The notes below the pieces were generated by a model. It searched no databases. It saw only the letters and a program-made list of their open reading frames with translations, and was not told the origin of the DNA. DNA of 49,751 nucleotides from Pseudomonadota bacterium (GTDB lineage Bacteria; Bdellovibrionota; Bacteriovoracia; Bacteriovoracales; Bacteriovoracaceae): assembly GCA_027487685.1 (NCBI GenBank), contig JAIYDC010000083.1, positions 1 through 49,751 on the forward strand, given 5' to 3'. Numbering within the stretch: the first letter of the stretch is position 1; each line of letters opens with the position of its first letter. Positions 33,332 through 42,481 of the stretch are shown here, one piece after another. The position numbers were made by a program, and so were the translations under genes.

Positions 33332-33691
33332 TTACTTCAACCAATCACTGATCAATCTATTCGGAGCGAAAGAGGCGTAAAGAAAGGCCACGAGTGATCC
33401 CAAATATGATCCCACCATTGCGTGCTGATGGACTCTAATATCTCTTCTTCGTATCGCTCTTATTCCACGACTGACTTGATAGATCGTAAAAATCGCAAGT
33501 CCGTGCAACCAACTGTAGCTTCCGTTGTGAGTTATCCCAAAAGAAAGTAAGCAGCTCACAATCATTAAATAGGCCCACAGCCTACCGCTAAGGACATGAA
33601 TGCGGTCCGCTTTTTTACGAAAAAGTATAAATGGTCCCATAATGATGCAGACAAGCATCGTACAGAAATGGAGCCCTAAAAAGAAATTCAC
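33332..33691 (-). CDS. small integral membrane protein (DUF2306-like)
   Basis: 119 aa, four predicted TM helices. Conserved DUF2306-type features are the cytoplasmic-edge motif IHVLSGRLWAY, a central GSYSWLHGLAIF, and a late HQHAMVGSYLGSLVAF. No catalytic motif is seen and the role of this family is unknown. It stands alone between convergent accessory genes; the flanking gaps (about 80 and 70 bp) contain nothing clear. Confidence 0.65.
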   Translation of the reverse strand: MNFFLGLHFCTMLVCIIMGPFILFRKKADRIHVLSGRLWAYLMIVSCLLSFGITHNGSYSWLHGLAIFTIYQVSRGIRAIRRRDIRVHQHAMVGSYLGSLVAFLYASFAPNRLISDWLK

Positions 33692-33763
33692 TGATCAAGC
33701 CTTCGGGTTATAAGTTTTTAGCAAGGTCACTGGCCGTCTTTACTTCCAAACCCCAAATTTTGA

Positions 33764-34810
33764 TTAGCCTTTTAGATTATCTGGGACACCATCGTGCATC
33801 CCCAGTTTCCTTTTTGGATGATTTGTCCAAAAACAACCTTTCTCCCTCATCTCGACGTTTCTCTCATGATGAAGAGGATAGAATATTCTATTGCTTGCTT
33901 TCGTGGCTTCACCCCCAACAAGCATGAGTACACTTGTGTCGGTATTATTTAGGAATGTATGAGCGATACCAGTCCCGGCCGGGAAGGCCACAAAATCACC
34001 TGGATTAAGTTTGTAGAGATAGCCATCAATCCAAACATCCGGATGGCCCTCAATCACAAACGCAAATTCCTCCTCCTCACTTTCTGCGTGCGGCCAGGAT
34101 GTCCTTCTTCCAGGTAGAAGAGTTTCAATATGAATACCTAGTTTCTTAAGACCCAGCTTTTTCCCCACCGGAGAGCCAAGGCTTAAGAGTTCATCACTGC
34201 CAGGGTAACGGGCATTATCCTCATCAATCAGATCTTTATAGTTAGAAATAAAAGAAGGTCTATTATGCCTCATCCAACTGTCACGAGTGATTTCCCATAA
34301 CTCTGTTTCTGTGTAATCAGGCCTGACAAACTTAGCGGATTGAGTCCCTTTGAATGCTGCCCCAGTCTTTTCTTTCACCCGTCTTGACCTTAAATTCCCC
34401 ACAGCATTAGTTAAAATCATTTTTTCAAACCCTAAGAACTCAAAGGCATAGTTCATCACTGGTCTTACGGCTTCAGTCATATATCCTCTTCCCCAGAATT
34501 TTTTCCCAAGCCAAAATCCTCTGTTTTCAGGGCGGCCCTCTCGCCAGAGATCCACGCATCCAATAAGTTCTTCAGGACTCTCTTTAAGGAAAATTCCCCA
34601 CAGCCATCTATTCACTCCCTGTACTGGAAGAACAATATTCTCCAAAAAAAATTTCACTCCATCCGAAGGGTAGGGCCATGGAACTGCGGCAGATAAATGT
34701 TGGATGACTTCGTAATCAATGAAATGCCTTTCATATGAAGGAAGATGGTTTAACTCGACAGGCCTTAGGAATAAGCGAGGAGTTTCAAAAATCGGAAGTT
34801 TGTGAATCAT
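33764..34810 (-). CDS. GNAT acetyltransferase fused to a cupin domain
   Basis: 348 aa from ATG 34810 (a TTG five codons earlier is possible). Residues about 5-180 are a RimJ/RimL-type GNAT: TPRLFLRPVE, GFWLGKKFWGRGYMTEAVRP for acetyl-CoA, NLRSRRVKEKTGA. Residues about 215-310 are a cupin: PGRRTSWPHAESEEEEFAFV with candidate metal ligands H and E, and LNPGDFVAFPAGTGIAHTF. The order in one chain is unusual; the cupin may sense or bind the substrate. No clear ribosome-binding site. Confidence 0.8.
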   Translation of the reverse strand: MIHKLPIFETPRLFLRPVELNHLPSYERHFIDYEVIQHLSAAVPWPYPSDGVKFFLENIVLPVQGVNRWLWGIFLKESPEELIGCVDLWREGRPENRGFWLGKKFWGRGYMTEAVRPVMNYAFEFLGFEKMILTNAVGNLRSRRVKEKTGAAFKGTQSAKFVRPDYTETELWEITRDSWMRHNRPSFISNYKDLIDEDNARYPGSDELLSLGSPVGKKLGLKKLGIHIETLLPGRRTSWPHAESEEEEFAFVIEGHPDVWIDGYLYKLNPGDFVAFPAGTGIAHTFLNNTDTSVLMLVGGEATKASNRIFYPLHHERNVEMREKGCFWTNHPKRKLGMHDGVPDNLKG

Positions 34811-34991
34811 ATCTTTATCGACCAATTAGCCAAATTATCTCTAATCATAATGCTAGTGTCCCAGGGACCTATTAGCATGTCTAATAGAAGCAATTGCCGC
34901 TCAAATCACTATCTTCGCCATGAAAATGGGGAAGAGATCATTCCAAAGTCGTATCTGATGATTATAAAGAAGAGTTAAAATGAAGAAAAAG

Positions 34992-35068
34992 TGGTCGGGG
35001 TGATTGGATTCGAACCAACGACCACCTGCTCCCAAAGCAGATACGCTACCAGACTGCGCTACACCCCG
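34992..35068 (-). tRNA. tRNA-Pro (anticodon UGG)
   Basis: 77 nt. The 7-bp acceptor stem pairs CGGGGTG with CACCCCG, and the anticodon loop TTTGGGA places UGG at 34-36, reading CCA and related Pro codons. The T loop TTCGAATCC is canonical and CCA is encoded. It lies at the right end of the AT-richer accessory segment, with its 3' end facing that segment. Confidence 0.95.
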
Positions 35069-35089
35069 ATCCTTTCAAGAGCATTATTT

Positions 35090-35692
35090 TTAAGACTTCT
35101 TGTGGGATTTGTCTATTGATTCTTTAAAGAAAAGGAGCGCAGCAAGGCCCGCTTTTGCCCTGTGCGAAAATTTGTTCTTCCATTCTGGAAGCTCAGCGAG
35201 AGACTTCCCATCTTGCTCGGTGCGAGTAGGCACAAATACTGGGTCGTAACCAAATCCATGCTCGCCACGAAGACCTTGACCTATGACTCCGTGAACCCTG
35301 CCTTCAAAAAAATAAACTTCATCTGGTGAAATGTAGAAACAGAGCACACAGACGAAGTACGCTGAACGGTCCTCTGTAGATTCTAAGAGCTCGAGGAGCC
35401 TTCTACATTTATCTTTGTAGTCACTGAGCTCTGGTAGGAACCGAGCGCTCTGAACCCCTAAAAGGTCAGGGAGGGCCTCAATCACAAGCCCAGAGTCGTC
35501 TGCCATGGCCGGAACTTTATAAGCCTCAGCGTAGGCCTTGGCCTTAAGGAAGGCATTCTCAGCGAAGGTTTTCCCCGATTCGTCGACAGGGAGTGTCGCC
35601 GGTGCGGGGGAAATCGTCAAACGGCCTTGAAAGAGCTCCTTGAACTCCTCGGCCTTGTGAGCGTTACCTGAGGCGAGGAGAAATGAGGTCAC
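35090..35692 (-). CDS. rdgB: XTP/dITP diphosphatase (HAM1/RdgB)
   Basis: 200 aa. Hydrolyses dITP, XTP and ITP to monophosphates, keeping deaminated purines out of DNA. Motifs: [16 protein letters not shown] at the N-terminus, [32 protein letters not shown] with the catalytic Asp pair, [12 protein letters not shown] and FSHRAKA. The start is a GTG whose bases overlap the rph stop (GTGA), the common rph-rdgB coupling. Confidence 0.94.
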   Translation of the reverse strand: MTSFLLASGNAHKAEEFKELFQGRLTISPAPATLPVDESGKTFAENAFLKAKAYAEAYKVPAMADDSGLVIEALPDLLGVQSARFLPELSDYKDKCRRLLELLESTEDRSAYFVCVLCFYISPDEVYFFEGRVHGVIGQGLRGEHGFGYDPVFVPTRTEQDGKSLAELPEWKNKFSHRAKAGLAALLFFKESIDKSHKKS

Positions 35693-36402
35693 GATAGTTT
35701 CTCAAGCACCGCACGCTGCTCGCGCTGAACGACCACGAGCGCTGTTCTGGCACAGTCGAGAAGAGCGCTCAGATGCTCCTGAGAGAACGGCTCGCCTTCA
35801 GCTGTTCCCTGGACCTCGACGAACTTTCCACTGCCAGTCATGACGATGTTCATGTCTGTCCCGCAGCTGGAGTCTTCTTCATAGTTAAGGTCAGCAATAA
35901 CCTCGTCATTCTTGGTGATTCCAATCGAAATAGCGGCGAGGCTATCTTTTATCGGCGACTCTTTTAAAAGGCCTGCTTGTAGGAGTTTACGAACGGCAAT
36001 TTCAAGGGCGAGGTAAGCGCCAGAGATAGAAGTGGTCCGTGTCCCACCGTCAGCAACGAGAACGTCGCAGTCAATAAGAATCGAGCGCTCCCCAAGCTTT
36101 GTCAGGTCTACGATAGATCGAAGAGAGCGCCCAATCAGCCTCTGGATCTCTTGAGTGCGGCCGGAGGCCCCTTTTCTTTCCCGATCGGAGCGGGTATGAG
36201 TGGAGGAAGGTAACATCGAGTATTCGGCAGTGACCCAACCTTGTCCCTTTCCTTTCAGGAACGGGGGTACGGACTCCTGCACGGTGGCCGTGATATGAAC
36301 TTTTGTATTGCCGAACTCGGCAAGGACGGAGCCCGCAGCGTAAGGATTGATGCTCGGAGTGAAACGAATGGGGCGTGGAACGTCCCGCTTGATCAATGAC
36401 AT
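35689..36402 (-). CDS. rph: ribonuclease PH
   Basis: 237 aa, full length. Phosphorolytic 3'-5' exonuclease that trims tRNA 3' ends. Conserved: [20 protein letters not shown], the RNA- and phosphate-binding region, and [20 protein letters not shown] with catalytic Asp. The last part has the [18 protein letters not shown] segment. It precedes rdgB with a 4-nt overlap; birA is divergent 11 bp away. A tRNA gene lies downstream of the operon. Confidence 0.95.
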   Translation of the reverse strand: MSLIKRDVPRPIRFTPSINPYAAGSVLAEFGNTKVHITATVQESVPPFLKGKGQGWVTAEYSMLPSSTHTRSDRERKGASGRTQEIQRLIGRSLRSIVDLTKLGERSILIDCDVLVADGGTRTTSISGAYLALEIAVRKLLQAGLLKESPIKDSLAAISIGITKNDEVIADLNYEEDSSCGTDMNIVMTGSGKFVEVQGTAEGEPFSQEHLSALLDCARTALVVVQREQRAVLEKLS

Positions 36403-36413
36403 AAGGACCTCGG

Positions 36414-37082
36414 ATGATTAGACATGTTCACGTAAATGAGTGTGATTCTACACAAGATGTACTTAAAGAACAATTGAGGAGTGCTGCGACGGATGAGGGT
36501 ATCCTAGTAAGCTGTGAACATCAAACCAATGGCCGCGGTCGGGGTGACAACATTTGGGCGTCGATGCCGGGGACCCTTTGCTTTTCCCTTAACCTAATGC
36601 CACATCCCATCCTCAGTTTGACAGCAATTGAGCTTGCGGTCATTGTCACTGAGTTCTTCTCCATAAAAGGCCGGGAACTTAGGCTAAAATGGCCTAACGA
36701 CCTCTGGACCGAGGACCGAAAAAAATGTGGTGGAATCTTAGTTCAAGGGGGCCAGGCAAATTTTCTTGCAGGAATTGGCATCAACATGTTTTCCGATCTC
36801 CATGACTACGGTGGGATCTACGAACACCCTTTTGCTATCGAGAAGATGCACCTAGCGCGGGAGATTGCTCACTTCATCCACGATCATCGCATCCCTGATC
36901 CGGATCTTCTCCGCCAAAAATGGGAACGCCGATGCGGGCACCTTCATTCCACAGTGACGATAACCGAGGGGATTGAGGTAAATTCAGGACGCTTCGATGG
37001 ACTCGGGGATTATGGAGAAGCTCTCCTCTCTCACAGTGGGAAACAGACAAGGATTTACAACGGAAGCCTCAGGCGAACCTAG
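36414..37082 (+). CDS. birA: biotin--[acetyl-CoA-carboxylase] ligase
   Basis: 222 aa. Makes biotinyl-AMP and attaches biotin to a carboxylase. The biotin loop [19 protein letters not shown] and [16 protein letters not shown] with the catalytic Lys, and GIGINM are intact. It lacks the N-terminal HTH of bifunctional BirA, so it does not repress bio genes. The C-terminal SH3-like domain is short. AAGGA precedes the ATG. Its stop overlaps the stop of the convergent response regulator gene by 4 nt. Confidence 0.92.
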   Translation: MIRHVHVNECDSTQDVLKEQLRSAATDEGILVSCEHQTNGRGRGDNIWASMPGTLCFSLNLMPHPILSLTAIELAVIVTEFFSIKGRELRLKWPNDLWTEDRKKCGGILVQGGQANFLAGIGINMFSDLHDYGGIYEHPFAIEKMHLAREIAHFIHDHRIPDPDLLRQKWERRCGHLHSTVTITEGIEVNSGRFDGLGDYGEALLSHSGKQTRIYNGSLRRT

Positions 37083-38449
37083 GGACGGTCGTTTAGAATC
37101 CGATTACTGATTTTAGAAAGTTCCTGCCGGATAAGATTCTCGGCCAGGTCTGGAATCACGTCCCAAGCAACTTTTTCAGCGTTCTTCTGGAACAGCTGAT
37201 CAAGGTACTCTTTAACGTACTTCTGTACCATCAATTCCATCTCATTCCGAAGCTGTGTCATATCGACGGTGGGTGCTTGCGCACTAGAACGAATGAATGA
37301 GTCGACAGTTTTCTTTTCAACTTCAGAACTCTCCATGTCAGTCCAGGAAACTGAGCTGGCGTCGTCAATCGGTTTAAACAGCGACTCGTCGAAGTCATTT
37401 CGGGATGGCTGAAAAGTTGCCTTCGCCTCCTCGATTTTCGCCTCAACCTCGTCCCGCAGGTCCTCGAACTCGTCGGCCACCCAGAGATCGTCCTGGACCT
37501 CGTCCCGGATCTGTGCTTCAAGACTTTTTATATCTGTCTCGTCGGCCACGTAATTACCCTCGAGTTCAAGCTCAAAAGGCTGATCACGTAAAGAATCGAT
37601 GGGGATCAGTTTTGATTCAAAGTCCTGAGAAGGAGCCCCTTTAGAAGGGACTTGAGCTTGAGTGGAGGATGCTATGAGCTGTTCCGTGGAAGTTATCTGT
37701 TCTTCTATCGTAGGATAATCAAGATCATCGTTGACCGGAAACTTAGGCCCATCCTTCAACAGTAGTTGGACCGGATCCGCTTTCTGCGCCTTATGGTCTT
37801 TTAACGATGTTACTGGAGCGATATCAATGACTGGAGGAATATCGATAAGTTTGTCATGAGGTCGAACATCATTAATCACACCAGGAACACTCATTCCCCA
37901 ATCAGAAACTTCCTTTAAAAGTAGATTTTCTATCTGAGGTGCTGTCCTATCTAAATCAAAGCTCGGCGAAGTCCCTTGCGCCGAATCCATCGCCGGAGCA
38001 CTCATCTGCCACATATCTTCCTCAAGCTGGAAGCTAACAGGAGCATCAAGCTTAGGTTCCGGGTATGGAATTACATCGTCTGTAAAGGTATCTATCAACT
38101 GTCGGCAGATAGCGATGAATTTATTCGAGTCAAAAGGCTTCACGATTTTATCCGAGGCGCCGCACTTCTGCATTGAGGCTTCATCGACGGTATCGAAGGT
38201 GCCAAGCAATAGGAGAACCTTGGCGTTAGGACAAATCGCCTTTATCTTGGTGGTTAGTTCATACCCAGAATACTTTTCTGAAAGATTGAAATCGAGGAAC
38301 ACCAGTTTAGGGCGCTTGTCCGCGAGTTCGCGGAAGAGCTCATCCTCAGAAGACGCTTCGGTGATGTCGTAGGGTTGGTTTGCTAGCGTTATTTTAATGA
38401 CTTTCTGGATTGTCAGGCTGTCATCCGCCAGAAGTACTTTGTGGTTCAT
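37079..38449 (-). CDS. response regulator with long acidic linker
   Basis: 456 aa. Residues 1-120 are a CheY receiver: acidic pair D9-D10, phosphoacceptor D53 in LVFLDFNLS, K104 in KIVKPFD. Then about 240 acidic, low-complexity residues, and a conserved C-terminal helical segment AWDVIPDLAENLIRQELSKI (about 425-444). This layout resembles delta-proteobacterial polarity or motility regulators where the tail binds a partner. No output DNA-binding domain. It ends on the birA stop and its partner kinase is not in the window. Confidence 0.8.
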   Translation of the reverse strand: MNHKVLLADDSLTIQKVIKITLANQPYDITEASSEDELFRELADKRPKLVFLDFNLSEKYSGYELTTKIKAICPNAKVLLLLGTFDTVDEASMQKCGASDKIVKPFDSNKFIAICRQLIDTFTDDVIPYPEPKLDAPVSFQLEEDMWQMSAPAMDSAQGTSPSFDLDRTAPQIENLLLKEVSDWGMSVPGVINDVRPHDKLIDIPPVIDIAPVTSLKDHKAQKADPVQLLLKDGPKFPVNDDLDYPTIEEQITSTEQLIASSTQAQVPSKGAPSQDFESKLIPIDSLRDQPFELELEGNYVADETDIKSLEAQIRDEVQDDLWVADEFEDLRDEVEAKIEEAKATFQPSRNDFDESLFKPIDDASSVSWTDMESSEVEKKTVDSFIRSSAQAPTVDMTQLRNEMELMVQKYVKEYLDQLFQKNAEKVAWDVIPDLAENLIRQELSKISNRILNDRP

Positions 38450-38519
38450 CCCTGATCTCCGTTACGTGGCTACATCAAAAATTATAAGCTCCGTACCCAG
38501 CACTGGGAATGAAAAAGTA

Positions 38520-39257
38520 TTAAAACTCGAGAATCATTGCGGTTTGATTATCTGTGTTCCCTCGAGAGTTGGATAGTTTTAGTAGGCTATTGATCCTCTC
38601 ATTGGCATCGTCTGCATGTCTGGTGAGAGCGTAGGCCAGCTCCTCCTCAGAGACCTGAGCATAGACGCCGTCAGTGAGGAGAATAACTTTGTCTCCCTCA
38701 GCAAGTCGAACTTCTCGGAGTTGGTGCCCTAGCTCCGGATACATGCCGAATGCTGTCAAAGGTGTTGTCCGAAATTTGTACTCAAACTGGTCTTTGGCGA
38801 GGTAGCGAAAGGTATCCTCAGCGATTATCTTTGAGAGGCGGCCTCGACGAAAATGCCAGGCGCAACAGTTTCCTACGCCGGCCAGGACCAAGAGAGAATC
38901 GGCCTTGACAGCGACGATGGCACTCGCACCGGCACGCTGACCCGGGGGCTTGTCCTGATTCGATGCCAGAAGATTATGATGTGCACTCAGAAGTGCATTT
39001 ACAACCGCATTCCCCTCAAGGAGATTCCGCGGATTATAGTACAGAGGCATCGTTGCATTAGGATCGTCCGAGAGACGGGTATAAAAGGTACGAATCTCTT
39101 GCTTCAACTTCTCCACCGCGCGGTCACCGACGCCAGAGCCTCCGAATCCATCCAAGACCATGTAGAGTTCGCTCTCGAAGTCAAAATCGTAAGCGTCTTC
39201 ATTGACCTGGAGGTACGGACCGTGGTGGGTTTGAGCGGCGTAGGCTTTAAGGCGCAT
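38520..39257 (-). CDS. PP2C-type serine/threonine phosphatase
   Basis: 245 aa with metal-binding motifs NEDAYDFD (D21), VLDGFGG (D36), AIVAVKADSLLVLAGVGNC, LLTDGVY and GNTDNQTAMIL. It removes phosphates from Ser/Thr on proteins in the cytoplasm, the normal counterpart of FHA-binding phosphothreonine. One nt after the large FHA gene's stop, with GGAG 5 nt from its ATG. No Ser/Thr kinase lies in this window, so the cognate kinase must be elsewhere. Confidence 0.9.
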   Translation of the reverse strand: MRLKAYAAQTHHGPYLQVNEDAYDFDFESELYMVLDGFGGSGVGDRAVEKLKQEIRTFYTRLSDDPNATMPLYYNPRNLLEGNAVVNALLSAHHNLLASNQDKPPGQRAGASAIVAVKADSLLVLAGVGNCCAWHFRRGRLSKIIAEDTFRYLAKDQFEYKFRTTPLTAFGMYPELGHQLREVRLAEGDKVILLTDGVYAQVSEEELAYALTRHADDANERINSLLKLSNSRGNTDNQTAMILEF

Positions 39258-39258
39258 G

Positions 39259-41553
39259 TTACTCCAGGTAATTTTTTAGCTTCTCAGAAGCTTTCTTGTA
39301 ATAGTCACTATCTGTGGGGGAGATCTGCTGGACCTCCTGAAACTTTTCTTTGGCATCGGAGAAGAGGCTAAGCGATTCGGCAATGATCGCCTCACGATAA
39401 ATTTTCTTAGAGCGAGCATCGAGAAGTGACTTGATTTCGTCAACCTCGTTAAGGGCCTCTCGGTTAGTTGACTCCATTTTTAAAACTTCTTGATAGGCTT
39501 CATACGCGGCCTTAAGGTCCTGGCCTTCTTTCAAGGACCTTGCCTTTCCGAGAATCGGCCCAAGTTCGCTTGCCAGCTGATTCTTCGCATCACTGAGCAT
39601 GTCAGAAGCGTCCTTAATCAGGTCTTCGTCAGAATTCTTTAAGCGTAAAAAATCTTCAAGTCGATTGATTGCGAGGAACCATTCTTTTTTAAGATAGTGG
39701 GTCTTTCCAGGTGTGAGAGCGTCGACCATTCTCTTCCTAGCAGCTTCTTTAGCGGCGAGTTCGAGGGCCTTTCGCTCTTCTTCCTTTTGCCATGATTCAA
39801 GTTCGAGTCGAAGCTGAATCACTTCCATATTTTCAGGATCTTTTTCGGTAATCTGCGAGAAGAGGCTTTCTGCCACTGGAACTTGGCGTTCCTTCACTGC
39901 CTCACGTGCCTTGGTTACAAGTTCGTCGACGAGCTTCTTGGTCTTGATTCTCTCCTCTTCTGCCCGACGCTCGGCTTCGAGTTCCTCGAGGCGCTTGAGG
40001 CCCACCTTAGTCTGCTCAAGATAGCTCTGTACCTTCTTGTAGTCCGGATCAATGGCGACGACCTTTTGCAGTTCGACTTGTGCCAGATCGTAGCGGCTCT
40101 GTTCGAAATAGCTCACACCAAGCTCATAGGAAATATTCCTGGTATTCTCAAGTTCTTTTGATAAATTGAGCTTAGGCTTACCAGACTTTGCGTCGACCTT
40201 CTGTACCTCTTTCACAACTTTTGCCTTCTTTGGCGCCTCTGTCGGCTGATCGTCAGGGAGAAGAAAAACGACGGCGAGAATTGCGGCGATTGCGTAGATG
40301 ACCTTCTTCCGAAAGCCAGGGTCCTTCTGCATCCGCTTAAAGAGACTCTTCTCCTTCGGCGCCTCGTTTTCAAAGGAGAGATCCCCGTCTCCGGCGATCT
40401 CTTCCTCAACTACCTCTTCGGTTTCTATGAACTGATTTTTTGCTACCGGCATTAAACGGTCTGCTTCAGAATCTAGAAGATCCGAGCGAACTTCAAGCGT
40501 AAAGCTGGTGCCACCTATGACGAACTCATCCCCTGCCGTGATCTGCGCTCTATTAATACGCTCGCCATTAAGGATAGTTCCATTAGAGGAGTTCAAATCT
40601 TCAAGAACAACCTCAACGTTACTCTTCCGTATGACCGCATGGACCGATGAGACCTCTGGGTCATTTAAGACAATTTGACACTTCTTTCCATCACGTCCAA
40701 TGAACACTTCATCGGCGTCGATCATGTAGCGGTCATAAGGTGCGTGATCGCCAAAGAGAACCAACTGATAATTAACAAAGGCCTTGAAGAAGCGAGTGCT
40801 TTCGGTCTGATCCGACTCTGCCGGAACGCCGTAACTATCCCCCTCCTGAGGCTCTCCTCCAAAATCAGAAGACGATTCCGCTAGATCTCCTCCAAACGCA
40901 CCATCACCGTTATCAGTTTCATCGCTTTCGAGGACGTCCACTGCTACGTCACCCCCGAGGGAATCTCCGAGGTCTACCCCGACGTTTCCTGAGAGATCCT
41001 CAAATGAACTCATTTCTTCTGTTTCAGGGGCCGTATCAATTCCTTCGGAATCCGTAGGTAATTCATCGTGGATCCTAACATCCCCCAGATCGTCAGCAAC
41101 TCCTGGCGACTCATCGGAAGAAATTATTTCAGTAAGCGGCCCAACTTCCGTCACACTAGGTTGAGAGACACTCTTGTGAGATTCTACATCGTAGTCCATA
41201 GGCCCCGGCGCATGAGCTCGCTCGCTTACCTCTGATGCTATTCCCGCAGGTGTAAGTCCTGTAAGTATGATGGAATAGACCCCACATTTGAGCTCATCAC
41301 CGTTGGAAACACGATTCCGGGTTACGATAGCGCCATTTATGCTAACGACTCCAAGCTCAGAGAGTTTTTCGCAGAACCATCCGTCCGATTCATTCGTCAG
41401 GACGAGATGATGCCGCGAGATCAACGGATCATCAATTCGCACGTGACAGTCTTCGGACCGCCCGACGAAGATTTCATACCTCTCTGCTACATCGTCAGTT
41501 GCTACGACGACATCATTGAGAGGCACGTTGTTTTTTAAGACAATCAGTTTCAC
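39259..41553 (-). CDS. double FHA-domain protein with TM helix and TPR-like tail
   Basis: 764 aa. FHA domain 1 (about 25-100: FVGRSEDCHVRIDDPLISRH), an acidic linker with many Asp/Glu (about 115-260), FHA domain 2 (about 280-355: GRDGKKCQIVLNDPEVSSVH, SSNGT), one TM helix near 432-448 (VIYAIAAILAVVFLL), then TPR-like and coiled helices. FHA domains bind phosphothreonine, so it may tie a phosphorylated partner to the membrane. It overlaps the upstream FHA gene by 41 nt; start is GTG 41553. Tight order with PP2C suggests one signalling unit. Confidence 0.88.
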   Translation of the reverse strand: MKLIVLKNNVPLNDVVVATDDVAERYEIFVGRSEDCHVRIDDPLISRHHLVLTNESDGWFCEKLSELGVVSINGAIVTRNRVSNGDELKCGVYSIILTGLTPAGIASEVSERAHAPGPMDYDVESHKSVSQPSVTEVGPLTEIISSDESPGVADDLGDVRIHDELPTDSEGIDTAPETEEMSSFEDLSGNVGVDLGDSLGGDVAVDVLESDETDNGDGAFGGDLAESSSDFGGEPQEGDSYGVPAESDQTESTRFFKAFVNYQLVLFGDHAPYDRYMIDADEVFIGRDGKKCQIVLNDPEVSSVHAVIRKSNVEVVLEDLNSSNGTILNGERINRAQITAGDEFVIGGTSFTLEVRSDLLDSEADRLMPVAKNQFIETEEVVEEEIAGDGDLSFENEAPKEKSLFKRMQKDPGFRKKVIYAIAAILAVVFLLPDDQPTEAPKKAKVVKEVQKVDAKSGKPKLNLSKELENTRNISYELGVSYFEQSRYDLAQVELQKVVAIDPDYKKVQSYLEQTKVGLKRLEELEAERRAEEERIKTKKLVDELVTKAREAVKERQVPVAESLFSQITEKDPENMEVIQLRLELESWQKEEERKALELAAKEAARKRMVDALTPGKTHYLKKEWFLAINRLEDFLRLKNSDEDLIKDASDMLSDAKNQLASELGPILGKARSLKEGQDLKAAYEAYQEVLKMESTNREALNEVDEIKSLLDARSKKIYREAIIAESLSLFSDAKEKFQEVQQISPTDSDYYKKASEKLKNYLE

Positions 41554-42481
41554 CTTTCTCGATTCCTAGTTTCAATTCAAGCTCTTCAATTTGCTTGATC
41601 GCGTTTTTATGTCTCGGGTCATCAGGCACGCTATAAAGGAGGCGGATGATGGCGCAGTAAGCGATGATGGAGTTCTTGAATTTAAGGGACTCCTCGTCGC
41701 GCTGGGCATTTGCGGTAAATCCTTCAATCTCCTTATCCAACTGCTCTTTGGTCTTTCTTAAATAATACTCTGCTTGAGCATCGCCGGGAGCTATAATTAA
41801 GGCCAGGTTGAACTCATGGATGGCGCGGTAGTAGTTCCGCTCCCTTAGCTCTCTTAGACCCCTCTGGTAGATCACAGTAAGCTTTTCTTTTAGCTGCTTA
41901 TTCTCGTTGGCCTGCCGCTTCTGAATTGCGGTCACGTATTCATTGTTCATGTCCTGGTAATTTCCTCCAGAGCTCTGAGACTTGGGAGCGACTTTTTTGG
42001 GATTGTCATCGATAAGAAAGAGACCTGCAAAGATCATAACAAGGATTAAAAACGGAACGAATGCTTTGTTTCCTCCCTCTGTATTCTCTTTTGTGCCATT
42101 GTCCTCTCTGACAACTTTACCTCGCCCTCCAGCAACTTCAACTTTAGCGAACTTGAAGACAGTGGTTCCAACGATAAGTTTATCGCCTTCCTTAAGCTCC
42201 TGCTGAGTCACTTTCTTATCATTGACCACAATCCCGTTCTGAGATCCCAGGTCTGTCGCGATCCATTTCTCACCTACCTTCGTTACCTCAGCATGTTCTC
42301 GGCTAGTCTTTACATCTGTGAGCTTTATGTCGGCCTTCTCAGACCGGCCTATAACGATCCGGGTTCCTAGAAGAACGTATGATTCACCTTTGTTTGCACC
42401 CGTAAGGCAAACCAACCGGTGGTAAATACCGGCCTCTTTGGGGGATTCAAAATGCTTAAGGACTAGGACGTTTCGCGCCAT
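41513..42481 (-). CDS. FHA-domain protein with TM helix and TPR-like tail
   Basis: 322 aa. FHA domain at about 30-110 (GRSEKAD 45-51, SREH 60-63, GSQNG 79-83), one TM helix near 142-157 (FLILVMIFAGLFLI), then a helical region with TPR-like helices (YYRAIHEFNLALIIAPGDAQ). The order FHA-TM-TPR repeats that of its neighbour with one FHA fewer, so the two may be an old duplication. TAATG joins it to the preceding FHA-PAS gene. The start ATG is 42481. Confidence 0.88.
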   Translation of the reverse strand: MARNVLVLKHFESPKEAGIYHRLVCLTGANKGESYVLLGTRIVIGRSEKADIKLTDVKTSREHAEVTKVGEKWIATDLGSQNGIVVNDKKVTQQELKEGDKLIVGTTVFKFAKVEVAGGRGKVVREDNGTKENTEGGNKAFVPFLILVMIFAGLFLIDDNPKKVAPKSQSSGGNYQDMNNEYVTAIQKRQANENKQLKEKLTVIYQRGLRELRERNYYRAIHEFNLALIIAPGDAQAEYYLRKTKEQLDKEIEGFTANAQRDEESLKFKNSIIAYCAIIRLLYSVPDDPRHKNAIKQIEELELKLGIEKGETDCLKKQRASQ

